Part shown: positions 41,604-49,921 of the stretch, one piece after another | Position numbering within the stretch: the stretch's first letter is position 1 | How the letters are laid out: every line of letters begins with the position of its first letter | Origin: JAPOXR01 sp965214695 | GTDB lineage: Bacteria; Pseudomonadota; Alphaproteobacteria; Rhodobacterales; Rhodobacteraceae | DNA: 64,000 nucleotides | Direction of reading: 5' to 3' | NCBI GenBank assembly: GCA_965214695.1 | Contig: CBDCCF010000001.1 | Location: 1-64,000 of the forward strand | Made by a program: the position numbers and the translations under genes | Notes under the pieces: model-generated | The model's input: only the letters and a program-made list of their open reading frames with translations | What the model was told of the DNA's origin: nothing | The model's database searches: none

Positions 41604-41966
41604 TCAACATAATGCAAGACCACGCTCAATGAGCGGACCCAAATCGATTTTGACTGATGACTCTAGTGGATCTGTTCGCCGAACTGGTTCGATGTCTGCA
41701 GTTCTAGCGAATTGCGGTGCATGCACACCATTCACAGAGTAAGTTACTCCTTCCAGAGGATCATGAAGAGTTATAGCGCCTTTGACACATTGAGAAAACG
41801 GGAAACCGCGGCGGTCAACGCATTGACAATGCAGGTAGCCTTTTTCGATTGTCAATGGCCACTCCTCGCCCATATCCTCACTGTAAATGGTCCTGGTTCC
41901 TCCGGTATTTGGCTCACATCCAGAAATTATGAGCACAAGAAACAGCAGGAAAAGAACACGTTTCAT
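41604..41966 (-). CDS. Small lipoprotein, DUF2511-like
   Basis: 120 residues from the ATG at 41966 (MKRVLFLLFLVLIISGCEP), an obvious lipoprotein with Cys18. The mature domain matches the layout of DUF2511 (YebY-like): EEWPLTIEKGYLHCQCV, then GVTYSVNGVHAPQF, and the C-terminal KIDLGPLIERGLALC. The extra RRGFPFSQCVKGAITLHDP insert carries additional cysteines. DUF2511 proteins are periplasmic and poorly characterised. The frame continues upstream to 42032, but a ribosome site (CCGGAGGG) supports the shorter version. Confidence 0.75.
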   Translation of the reverse strand: MKRVLFLLFLVLIISGCEPNTGGTRTIYSEDMGEEWPLTIEKGYLHCQCVDRRGFPFSQCVKGAITLHDPLEGVTYSVNGVHAPQFARTADIEPVRRTDPLESSVKIDLGPLIERGLALC

Positions 41967-42074
41967 CTGTTTCCCTCCGGTCAATAGCACAGGCTGTCTC
42001 TGGCAGGTCAGCGCACGCGCTGCGCGAGACAAAGTTGGGCTGTGAACTCAAGTGTACCGGTCCCGTTTTGCCGG

Positions 42075-42709
42075 TATAGAACAGGCCGGCGACATTGAAT
42101 CCGAGCAGTTTCGCCAGTTCGTCAGTTTTGGCGCGGGCCAGCGCTTGCGTGCGTTTCGGATTCAAGCGCAGCCGGATCAGGCAGGCTGAAGTCGACGCTA
42201 TATATGTTGTTGGCGCCGGCGTCGATCGCGGCATCCAGCACGGCGTCGATGCTGTCCAGATCCCGAATCGTAATGAGGAGGGTGTTGTTGGCGTGGTAAC
42301 GCGTGTGATTTTCATTCAGCAGGCCGTCCGGGCCCAGGCGTTCGGCAAAGATGTTGAGGTGACTGATGCGGATGTCCGATTCGTCAATGTTCTGGGCGAC
42401 GAGCGCGGCCCATACATCTGTCATTACGGCTTGGGCGGCTGAAGTGGCTTCCTTCACGGTTGGGCGCAGAATTTCCACCCCTATGGTCGCGGTTGCCACA
42501 TCCGGTTCGATGCTGACGGTTTCCTTGCCCGCGGAAGTCACAGCTTGCGAGCCTGTCGAGGCCGGGGACTCTGTGCCGGTCGATGTCAGGAAGGCTGCGT
42601 CTGCCAACACGGGCGGCGTTCCGGGAAGCAGTACGAAGAGAGCGGTCAGGGTGAATGCCAGTATCATACCGAGGTCAACTGTCATTCTGATTGGATTGGT
42701 GTACGGCAT
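42075..42709 (-). pseudogene. SIMPL domain gene broken by a frameshift
   Basis: The minus-strand frame from 42709 encodes a signal segment and a good SIMPL domain (VSIEPDVATATIGVEILRPT, NIFAERLGPDGLLNENHTRY, TIRDLDSIDAVLDAAIDAG) until about 42150. There ESETHASAGPRQN runs to a stop. The continuation ARAKTDELAKLLGFNVAGL, expected after it, is in the neighbouring frame. The last 40-50 residues of the domain are missing. A third SIMPL copy, decaying. Confidence 0.8.
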
Positions 42710-43344
42710 TGCATGCCTCCTTGTCTTGGCCGCTATTGCCAGATTGTGCCGGCGCGAAAGGCACTATTGCAGTTGTGGGGAACAGTATACGCGCCTTCAA
42801 CGGGGTCTGGCTCGCTCAAATGTACCGATACCGGCAGAGCAAATGTACCAAAATCGGTATATAGTTTTACGAAGGCGCGTTGGGTGGAGGAATCAGCGGG
42901 CTCAGGAGTTCAGACTGTTGCCTTGTTGGAAGTTATAGACCTCAAGATAGTAGATCAGTAATGGGACAGATCGGTATGATCTGTCCCATTACGTCTTGAA
43001 AAATCATATAATTGCAATAATAGGGTTCCGGAGGTCCTGATTGCCTGCTCTTATGCGGCCAGCGGTTGGGGCTCACCATAGCTCTAACCCAAAACCAGTA
43101 GATAAACCCTCATTTTACCCAATCCGCTAAGAAGTGATTCGACTGCTAATGTCTGCGGTTACGTGTCGCAATGTCGTACAAAGTCCTGGACGGAGACGGA
43201 TTGCTCCAATATTGGCATAATACTGACACAAAAAAAGAAAAAATGACACTCTAATTACATGTGGGCGTGGTAGACTTTAACTTATGGGGATCTGAATGGG
43301 AGCTACATTAATTCGAGAGCGCTGGCAACGAGGAGGGGGAGGGC
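42710..43344. other. Intergenic region between divergent transcription units
   Basis: 635 bases without a gene. The only clear feature is the palindrome at 42958-42992. The last 100 bases are AT-rich and should hold the promoter of the XRE gene. Confidence 0.5.
42958..42992. repeat. Perfect 15-bp palindrome with 5-base spacer
   Basis: GTAATGGGACAGATC, spacer GGTAT, GATCTGTCCCATTAC. It lies between two outward-facing units, so it is unlikely to be a terminator. It could be an operator for the downstream XRE regulator or the scar of an excised mobile element. Confidence 0.7.
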
Positions 43345-44268
43345 GTGGAGCACAAGGCTTTCGGCCAGATCGTGACCGCGTTGCGCAAGGAGCAGATCGA
43401 CTTTGCCAGCGGGCACAGTTGGAGTCAGCATCGACTGGCCGACGAGACAGGGTTGACGGTGCGGATTGTGGGTAAGATCGAAAGGGGGGAGCAGGCGCGG
43501 CTGGACAGGGAGATCCTGGAAGGATTGGCGCAGGCCTTTCAACTCACATCGTTTGAACGCCGGGAGTTCTTTGCCATGGCCAGCGAGGTGACGGACGCGG
43601 GGCTCGTGCGCGCCGCTCTAGGCAGCGAAGAGGTTTTCACGCAGGTCTGGTCATTGTTGGACACCCTGTGCGCGCCGGCGTTCCTCATGGACCCTTTCGC
43701 CGATATCATCGGCGTCAACCGCGCTCTGCTCGCGTTTCACGACTTGAACCTGGCCCAACTCAAAGCTGCCCGGGCAACTGCTGCGGGCGCAAATAACATC
43801 GTTTTTCTCCTGGCTCCCGATGGACGCCTGCGGCAGATGTTGGGGCGCGGCTGGCGGCCGATCGCCCTCGCCAATGTGCAGCAGTGGCGGGCCATGACTC
43901 TGCGTTACCGGCACACGCCCCGCTTCCGGCAGCTTTTCAGCGCGCTGTCCGCCTATCCCGACTTTCAGAGACTGTGGGAGGACAGCCATGAGGACGGTTA
44001 CGACGATTACAGCCGTCTGCGCAGCTATTCTTACATGCACGGCGCGCACGGTCCGGTCGCCTACACGATTTTTACCAACACCAGCCTCAGCGGCTATGGA
44101 GAACTGTATCTCTCCACCTTTGTGCCCCAGGACCGCGTCACAACCGCTCTTTTCCAGGAACTGGCTGGTAAGAGCGGTCAAGCGCTATCTCTTGCTCCGT
44201 GGCCGAATCCCAGCCTGGGACAAGGTGCGCGTAACGGCAGGGGGAAGGGAATAGGGGCTAGGGGCTAG
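43345..44268 (+). CDS. XRE family regulator with MmyB-like ligand domain
   Basis: A 307-residue transcription factor. Residues 5-65 form a Cro/C1 helix-turn-helix (FGQIVTALRKEQIDF, WSQHRLADETGLTVRIVGKIERGEQ). The rest resembles the MmyB-like PAS-related ligand-binding domain found in many actinobacterial and Chloroflexota regulators (APAFLMDPFADIIGVNRALLAFHDL; SYMHGAHGPVAYTIFTNTSL). It starts with GTG at 43345, supported by GAGGAGGGGGAGGGC just upstream. The palindrome at 42958 may be its operator. The C-terminal 20 residues are Gly/Arg-rich. Confidence 0.85.
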   Translation: MEHKAFGQIVTALRKEQIDFASGHSWSQHRLADETGLTVRIVGKIERGEQARLDREILEGLAQAFQLTSFERREFFAMASEVTDAGLVRAALGSEEVFTQVWSLLDTLCAPAFLMDPFADIIGVNRALLAFHDLNLAQLKAARATAAGANNIVFLLAPDGRLRQMLGRGWRPIALANVQQWRAMTLRYRHTPRFRQLFSALSAYPDFQRLWEDSHEDGYDDYSRLRSYSYMHGAHGPVAYTIFTNTSLSGYGELYLSTFVPQDRVTTALFQELAGKSGQALSLAPWPNPSLGQGARNGRGKGIGARG

Positions 44269-44325
44269 AGAGTCGTGAGGGACCCCTCGCACCGCACAAG
44301 GGGACAGAGGCGGAGCGGGCTTCGT

Positions 44326-45864
44326 TCAGGTTATCAGTCTCGGTCGATATTGCAGGGCCTCGGCCAGGTGGGGCGTGTCGATTTCCTCTTCCCCGGCGAG
44401 GTCGGCGATGGTGCGGGCCAGTTTGAGGACGCGATGGTAGGCGCGAGCGCTGAGGTCGATCTGGCGCACGGCGGTCTGCATCAGATTCTTGCCGTTCTCT
44501 TTCAGTTGACAGTAGCGTCGGACCTCGGCCGGGCCCATGTCACCGTTGACGACGATTTGGACTTTGTCCTGTTGGGCGAAACGGGTCTGTTGACGGACGC
44601 GGGCCTGTTCTACGCGGCGACGGATGTGGGCGGAAGGCTCGCCCGTTTCGAGGCCGGAGAGCTTTTGGAAAGGGACGCGGGCTACGTCGACGTGGAGGTC
44701 GATGCGGTCGAGGAGGGGGCCGCTGATACGGCCCTGGTAGCGCTGAACGGTCGACATGGAGCAGGAACAGGGCTTGCGATCGTCGCCGTAGAAGCCGCAG
44801 GGACAGGGGTTCATGGCGGCCACGAACATGAAATTGGCGGGGAAGGAGAGGGTGCCGGCGGCGCGGCTGATGGTTATGACTTTGTCTTCCAAGGGTTGGC
44901 GCAGGCTCTCCAGGTTTTTGGAGCCGAACTCGGGCAGTTCGTCGAGGAAGAGGACGCCGCGGTGGGCGAGGCTGATCTCTCCGGGGCGGGGTATGGCGCC
45001 GCCGCCGACAAGGCCGGCGTGGCTGATGGTGTGGTGGGGGGCGCGGAAAGGACGGGCGCGGATCAGCGGGCCAGCGCCGTCGAGTTCGCCGGCGACTGAG
45101 TAGATGCGGGTGACTTCGAGGGACTCGGACAGGGTGGCTGCCGGCAGAATCGAAGGCAGGGCGCGGGCCATGAGTGTTTTGCCGCTGCCGGGCGGGCCCA
45201 CGAGACGCACATTGTGGCTGCCTGCGCAGGCGATTTCAAAGGCGCGTTTGGCATGTTCCTGCCCGCGAATGTCCTGAAAGTCGACGGCGTAGACGACTTC
45301 TTCACCGGCTTCGAACGCCGTCGCGTTCTGGGGCGAAATCTCTTGCTGGCCGGACAGATGGGCGACGAGATCGCTGAGATGCGCGACGGGGAAGACGTCG
45401 ATTCCTTCGACGAGCGCGGCTTCGGATGCGTTGGGTTGGGGTATGAACAGGCGGCGGTAGCCTGCCTTTTGGGCCATTGCCGCCATTGAAAGGGCACCGT
45501 TAACTTGACGCACGGAGCCGTCCAGACCCAGTTCACCGACGACGAGCGCGTCGTCCATTTCGGCCAACAACTGGCGGGTGGCAGCCATGATGCCGAGGGC
45601 GATGGGCAGGTCGTAAGCCGGGCCGTCTTTGCGCAGGTCGGCCGGGGCCAGATTGACGGTCAGGCGATGTTGGGGAAAGAGGAAACCGCTGTTGGCGATT
45701 GCGGAACGAACGCGTTCACCGCTTTCGCGCACGGCGGCGCTGGGCAGGCCGACGACGGTGAGCCGCTCGAGCCCGTTGGTGATATCGACTTCGACTTCGA
45801 TCTGTTCGGCATCCAATCCTACAATGGCACAACTGCGCACTTTGGCGAGCATTAACGCCTCCAT
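44326..45864 (-). CDS. comM: YifB/ComM family AAA ATPase
   Basis: A 512-residue ComM/YifB protein of the Mg-chelatase type. The N-terminal ChlI-like domain is typical (VRSCAIVGLDAEQIEVEVDI, VVGLPSAAVRESGERVRSAI, GELGLDGSVRQVNGAL). Walker A is GPPGSGKT near residue 220 and Walker B is RGVLFLDELPEF. It also has the NPCPCGFYGD...CSCSMSTVQRYQGRISGPLLDRID signature and a C-terminal domain (RAYHRVLKLARTIADLAG). ComM is a branch-migration helicase that helps incoming single-stranded DNA recombine during natural transformation in proteobacteria. With comEA and comEC in the same window it completes a plausible uptake set. Full length. Confidence 0.95.
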   Translation of the reverse strand: MEALMLAKVRSCAIVGLDAEQIEVEVDITNGLERLTVVGLPSAAVRESGERVRSAIANSGFLFPQHRLTVNLAPADLRKDGPAYDLPIALGIMAATRQLLAEMDDALVVGELGLDGSVRQVNGALSMAAMAQKAGYRRLFIPQPNASEAALVEGIDVFPVAHLSDLVAHLSGQQEISPQNATAFEAGEEVVYAVDFQDIRGQEHAKRAFEIACAGSHNVRLVGPPGSGKTLMARALPSILPAATLSESLEVTRIYSVAGELDGAGPLIRARPFRAPHHTISHAGLVGGGAIPRPGEISLAHRGVLFLDELPEFGSKNLESLRQPLEDKVITISRAAGTLSFPANFMFVAAMNPCPCGFYGDDRKPCSCSMSTVQRYQGRISGPLLDRIDLHVDVARVPFQKLSGLETGEPSAHIRRRVEQARVRQQTRFAQQDKVQIVVNGDMGPAEVRRYCQLKENGKNLMQTAVRQIDLSARAYHRVLKLARTIADLAGEEEIDTPHLAEALQYRPRLIT

Positions 45865-46163
45865 TGGGGGATAGCGAGGTGACAGCAGATTTGGCCAGGG
45901 GTCGTTGACAGTTCCAGAGGCCCGGCGTTCTTAGTGTGGCCAGATGCAACCGTCGGGGCAACTACAAGGGCTGCCCAGGGCATACGCATCTTATAGGGAG
46001 AGGATTTTTGGGAGACAGTCAGTTCTCCTACCGGCTCGATTACGTTTGGCGGCAATGCCGATGGGGGCGCTTTCTCTCTGTGCAGGAGGTCGGGAGCCAA
46101 GCGGCGCAAGACCAGTTTTGAACAGGATGTCCAAATGCCGACGGAGCCTGATAACCGGCATAA
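45865..46163. other. Intergenic region, nothing recognised
   Basis: About 300 bases between ComM and the P450 gene, both on the minus strand. No gene or terminator clear enough to list. Confidence 0.5.
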
Positions 46164-47405
46164 TCAGTGTTCGACCTCGACCCACAGCTCTTCGACGCCC
46201 CGCAGCACAATCTGTTCTTTGAACACAGGATCAGAGGCCAACCGTATCGAAGAGAACCGCGCCAGCAGGCTGGTGAAGGCTATGCGTCCTTCCAGGATCG
46301 CAAGCGGAGAGCCGAGGCAGTAGTGAATGCCGCGCCCGAAGGACAGGTGGCTGACTTCGTCGCGCCCGATATCCAGTTCGTCGGGGTTGGCAAAAACTTG
46401 CGGGTCTCGATTTGCAGCCCCCACTATCGCCAGAATCCGCTGCCCGGCAGCAATCCGTTTGCCCCCGATCTCCACATCGTCGATGGCGTTACGCGAGTCG
46501 ATCTGTACGGGGCTGTCATACCTGAGCAACTCGTTGATGGCCGAATCCAACAGTTCGGGATGATCCCTGAGCCGCTGCAGCTGCGCCGGATTCTTAAGCA
46601 GGGCCAACATGCCGTTGCCGATCAGGTTACGCGTCGTCTCGTTGCCTGCGACCAGCAACAGCATCAGTGTTGACAGCAGTTCCTCGTGCGTCAGTCTGTC
46701 CCCCTCTTCCTCAGCAGCCAGCAACGCGCTGATCATGTCATTCTGGGGCGCCTGCCTCCGCTGCTCGATGATACCCTCGAAATAGTCGAAGAGCTCCTCG
46801 GTCGCCTGTTGGACCCGCTCTATCTGTTCGTTGTTGAGCAGTGGATTGACCGAGAGTGCAATGTCGTCGGACCACTCCCGGAAACGCGCTCGGTCCTCTG
46901 CTGGAACGCCCAGCATCTCGGCGATGACAATAACCGGCAACGGGAATGCAAAATCGCTAATCAGATCAATCCGGCTTTTGCCGGCGACCGCGTCCAGGAG
47001 TTCGTCAACAAGTCCTTGGATGCGCGGCCCAAGCTCCCTTACAGCGCGCGGGGTAAAGGCCTTGGAGACAAGCCCCCTCAACCTGGTGTGATCAGGGGGG
47101 TCCAGATCCAGAAATGTTCGATACTGCATGTAATCGTAGTTGCGCTCCGCGTTCGTAAAGCGCTTGTGGTCAATCAGAACGTCCTGCACATCTTCGTACC
47201 GGGTCAACGCCCACGCCTCGATTAACCGCATACGGTGGACGGGATCCTTCCGGCGCAACTGTTCGTAGGTGCGGTATGGGTCCTCTATGAACGCACTGGA
47301 GGTCAAGTCGTAATTGACCCCAGACTCCAGACGTTCCCACGCCAGCAGAATCCGCTTTACGACCGGTTTCACCACATTGAGCACGATTTTCGACATGTCA
47401 GCCAC
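46164..47405 (-). CDS. Cytochrome P450
   Basis: A 413-residue soluble bacterial P450. The oxygen-binding I-helix motif is AGNETT near residue 250. The K-helix E-x-x-R is ELLRYDSPVQ with the expected spacing. The heme-binding loop is FGRGIHYCLG with the thiolate Cys363. The family opening DPPDHTRLRGLVSKAFTPRAV is present. Similar to CYP107/CYP102-type class I bacterial enzymes that need ferredoxin and a reductase; neither is visible nearby. It would hydroxylate a hydrophobic substrate, identity unknown. It starts with ATG at 47405, with no signal peptide. Confidence 0.95.
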   Translation of the reverse strand: MADMSKIVLNVVKPVVKRILLAWERLESGVNYDLTSSAFIEDPYRTYEQLRRKDPVHRMRLIEAWALTRYEDVQDVLIDHKRFTNAERNYDYMQYRTFLDLDPPDHTRLRGLVSKAFTPRAVRELGPRIQGLVDELLDAVAGKSRIDLISDFAFPLPVIVIAEMLGVPAEDRARFREWSDDIALSVNPLLNNEQIERVQQATEELFDYFEGIIEQRRQAPQNDMISALLAAEEEGDRLTHEELLSTLMLLLVAGNETTRNLIGNGMLALLKNPAQLQRLRDHPELLDSAINELLRYDSPVQIDSRNAIDDVEIGGKRIAAGQRILAIVGAANRDPQVFANPDELDIGRDEVSHLSFGRGIHYCLGSPLAILEGRIAFTSLLARFSSIRLASDPVFKEQIVLRGVEELWVEVEH

Positions 47406-47524
47406 CTTATTTTCCTCGCAGTGGGCATCACAAGCACGACAGCCAACTGCAGAATACTCTCCCCTCTCTGGTGCGTCAAGGCTTCAGAAGCCGAGGCGGC
47501 CGGGACGGCAGTTTTTAGTGAACT

Positions 47525-47685
47525 GCCGAGTACGGAGAACACCTTTTTTATCCGCGGAGGACGCGGAGGGGCGCGGAGAATACCAAAGGCGGAGCGGATT
47601 TTCTTTGTGCAGCTGCGCGGGCCGGCCGCATTTTGCTCCTGCAAACCGCCGTTCGGGCAAACGTCAACGCGCTCCCTCATTCCAC
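47525..47685. repeat. CGCGGAG dispersed repeat, copy A
   Basis: Begins with GGAGAACACCTTTTTTATCC and CCGCGGAGG-type units, then GAGCGGATTTTCTTTGTGCA and GCAAACCGCCGTTCGGGCAA. Overlaps the 3' end of the solute-binding protein gene on the other strand. Confidence 0.7.
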
Positions 47686-48737
47686 ATGGCGGCGCGACGC
47701 ATGAATACGGCAGGGTCTTCCCGCCAATTTGCATAGTCGATGCGCCGGTCATCGGTCAGCCAGTCGATCATGCGGTCGAGGCAGGACGCCAGTTCGGTAC
47801 TTTCCGCGGCGAGCGCAAAGCCGCCATGTTCGACCCTTTCATCGAGGGCTGTGACCACGAAGGCGTCGCCACGCGCATAGGCGGCGTCGCGGTTGCCGAT
47901 TTCTCCTCTGGCAACTGCGTCTATGGTGCCCGCTTCTAGGGCGTCGAGCAGCTCCAGTTCACCGGTCTGGTCCCCGAGATACACCAGTTGCGGCATGGTA
48001 TGTGAAGGCGGGTGGAGGCGCTGTCTTCCGGCAAGAATGGGAGATTCGCCGGCGGCGGTGATCAGGTAGTCCGGACTGCCATCGGCGACCACTGTGCCGG
48101 CGGGCGTGTCAATGCGTACGCCGGCGGCCAGAACACCATTCGCATCGACAAGCCCCGTCAGTTCCAGCAGACGGAATTCGCCTGTGGTGCCGGCAAGGGC
48201 GCCGACGCGAACGTCGCGGGTCAGGTCGTCATGCGAGGCAAGGCGCGCGGCGTCTGCGGCGCGCACGAGAAGTGATTGGCGGAAGTTGACGTGCCCCGAT
48301 GTAAAGGTGACGACTTTCTTGCCGGCGGCATCCCGGGTACGGGAGTCGAGAATCGTGATGCCGCCTGCGATGATGTCGTATTGCGGCGTGGCTGCTTGCA
48401 GCCAGATGTCATCCCAAGCCGCGATCGGGTGGCGGGAAAAGGAGAGGCCGGCGCCATCGATGGCTTCGAGCGCGGTCAGCAGATCGGCTTCATAGCCAAG
48501 ATGGGTGTGAAATTCCTTGGAATCCGGATCTTCGCTTGCGCTGTAACTGACGGGCGCGAAGAAGGCGTAGAAGCCAACGTTGAGAACGCGCGCGTCATCT
48601 ACGCAGGCCGGCGCCGGGGCACTGGCCGGCGGGGCGGCAACCTCGAAGGTGCAGGCGGCGGCGAGACAGAGAGAGGATAGCGCGAGTACGGCGGCCCTTG
48701 CGAGGGTGGAAGGCGGGGACGAGGCGGTTGCGTTCAT
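47664..48737 (-). CDS. Amino-acid-type ABC transporter substrate-binding lipoprotein
   Basis: A 357-residue family 3 solute-binding protein. The signal sequence ends in a lipobox (LCLAAAC). Domain 1 has VLNVGFYAFFAPVSYSA, the acidic YEADLLTALEAI and WDDIWLQAATPQYDIIAGGITI. The hinge/second lobe includes TFTSGHVNFRQSLLVRA and VRVGALAGTTGEFRLLEL. The C-terminal part ends with a typical amphipathic helix (SCLDRMIDWLTDDRRIDYAN). Such proteins capture amino acids or opines, but no permease or ATPase gene lies next to it, so it is an orphan. The last codons overlap repeat copy A. Confidence 0.88.
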   Translation of the reverse strand: MNATASSPPSTLARAAVLALSSLCLAAACTFEVAAPPASAPAPACVDDARVLNVGFYAFFAPVSYSASEDPDSKEFHTHLGYEADLLTALEAIDGAGLSFSRHPIAAWDDIWLQAATPQYDIIAGGITILDSRTRDAAGKKVVTFTSGHVNFRQSLLVRAADAARLASHDDLTRDVRVGALAGTTGEFRLLELTGLVDANGVLAAGVRIDTPAGTVVADGSPDYLITAAGESPILAGRQRLHPPSHTMPQLVYLGDQTGELELLDALEAGTIDAVARGEIGNRDAAYARGDAFVVTALDERVEHGGFALAAESTELASCLDRMIDWLTDDRRIDYANWREDPAVFMRRAAMWNEGAR

Positions 48738-48783
48738 GGCGTTTTCCTTATGCGCGTTGTGTAGTCAAAGCCGGCAGTTCTGT

Positions 48784-49029
48784 TCAGGTCACGGTCAACT
48801 TCCAAGGGCCGCGTTCCGCTGTCCGCTCAACGAATCCGCGTTCCTCCAGCCGCTTGATGAGGCGGTCTATCGGAATACGATTGTAGCCCCATTCCGGGCC
48901 CTGCATGGCCAGGGCGTTACGGATTTCAGCTGCGTGCAGGGCGTCCGGGTAGGCGATCCTGAGGAGATCGAGAATCGCCTCTTCCCAAGGTGTCGGGCCC
49001 TGCTCGGTGGTTTTGCCGGTTGCGGTCAT
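48784..49029 (-). CDS. Small winged-helix protein
   Basis: 81 residues. Helix EEAILDLLRIAY, then PDALHAAEIRNALAMQ, recognition-type helix RIPIDRLIKRLEERG and the wing FVERTAERGPWKLT make a compact winged helix-turn-helix without any additional domain. Probably a DNA-binding regulator or a former restriction/toxin module part. It begins with ATG at 49029. It lies 46 bases upstream of the solute-binding protein gene on the same strand. Confidence 0.75.
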   Translation of the reverse strand: MTATGKTTEQGPTPWEEAILDLLRIAYPDALHAAEIRNALAMQGPEWGYNRIPIDRLIKRLEERGFVERTAERGPWKLTVT

Positions 49030-49194
49030 TGCGATTTCCGCTGGTCATGCCGGATCAGAGGCAACTTTCAGTGTTCTCTGCCGGGCCGTTATCTCAATCG
49101 TCTTCCCGTTCTGCGAAGAGGTCTGCAGGCATCCTTACAGTCGTCTTTTGAGCCGTGATCTGAACCGGGCAACCGCAGATTCAGCCAATACGGG

Positions 49195-49470
49195 GAACCG
49201 CGGAGAACACCTTCTTATCCGCGGAGGGCCGCGGAGAACTTCTTTTTGTCCGCGAAGTCACGCGAAGGGCCGCGAAGAAGACCAAGGGCGTGTCGGATTT
49301 TCTGTGCGCCCCGTTCGCGGATCAGCCGCATTTTGCTCCTGCAAATCGCCGTTCGGACAGACGGCAACGAGCCCTGGTCACCTGGGCGCGTAGACGCATG
49401 GCGCCGGCACTGCATATATGTTTATATGTAAATATATATATACATGACTTAATATAACTTTTAACATTTT
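49195..49470. repeat. CGCGGAG dispersed repeat, copy B
   Basis: Starts with two CCGCGGAG units. The middle holds ATCAGCCGCATTTTGCTCC and GCAAATCGCCGTTCGGACAG. The tail is AT-rich (TGCATATATGTTTATATG, ACATGACTTAATATAAC). Nearly collinear with copy C at 50873. Confidence 0.8.
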
Positions 49471-49589
49471 TCTTCCAACCACGCGGGTTGCCCTTCCCCG
49501 ACCGGCAGGCCGCTGTCTTCCGAATCTGCGATTCCGACATATGATTTCCGCATCTTTCGGGAAGCGTGTAGTGCAATGGGTCAGACAGA

Positions 49590-49760
49590 ACGCTCCCTAA
49601 ATCAGAAGGATGAGCTTGCGTCCGAGACTGGACCCCGGGCCAAGGTGTATAATGGGGCGAATTGCCAAGCCTGTGGAGGGCAGGAGCGATGGGCAAGAGA
49701 GGGCGGCTGCGGACGGCGAGCTGCGCTCTCGTTTTTCCCTTATTTGCGGTCCAGGCAACG
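49590..49760 (+). mobile_element. IS relic 3
   Basis: GAGCTTGCGTCCGAGACTGG, CCAAGGTGTATAATGGGGCG and AATTGCCAAGCCTGTGG...GATGGGCAAG align with the transposase leader seen in relics 1 and 2 (about 20.9 and 21.6 kb) but in the opposite orientation. The reading frame after the ATG is not recognisable. Confidence 0.45.
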
Positions 49761-49921
49761 GGACCGGTTGTAGAAAGCAGTCATTCCCTTTTTTTCTATC
49801 GGAATCACCTCAGTAGACAGCCCGGCAGTGGGATGTGCGGTTGTTTTTGTGAATTCTACATGTCCTTCCATCCGGGCGAGTGGCTGGGGATCTCAATGAA
49901 GTGCGCTAAAGGAGGATCGTC

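Noticed and set aside
42958..42992. Palindrome as an intrinsic terminator
   Set aside because: No T-run on either side and the flanking genes point away from it.
44275..45099. 274-codon plus-strand frame opposite comM
   Set aside because: Antisense shadow of the ComM gene.
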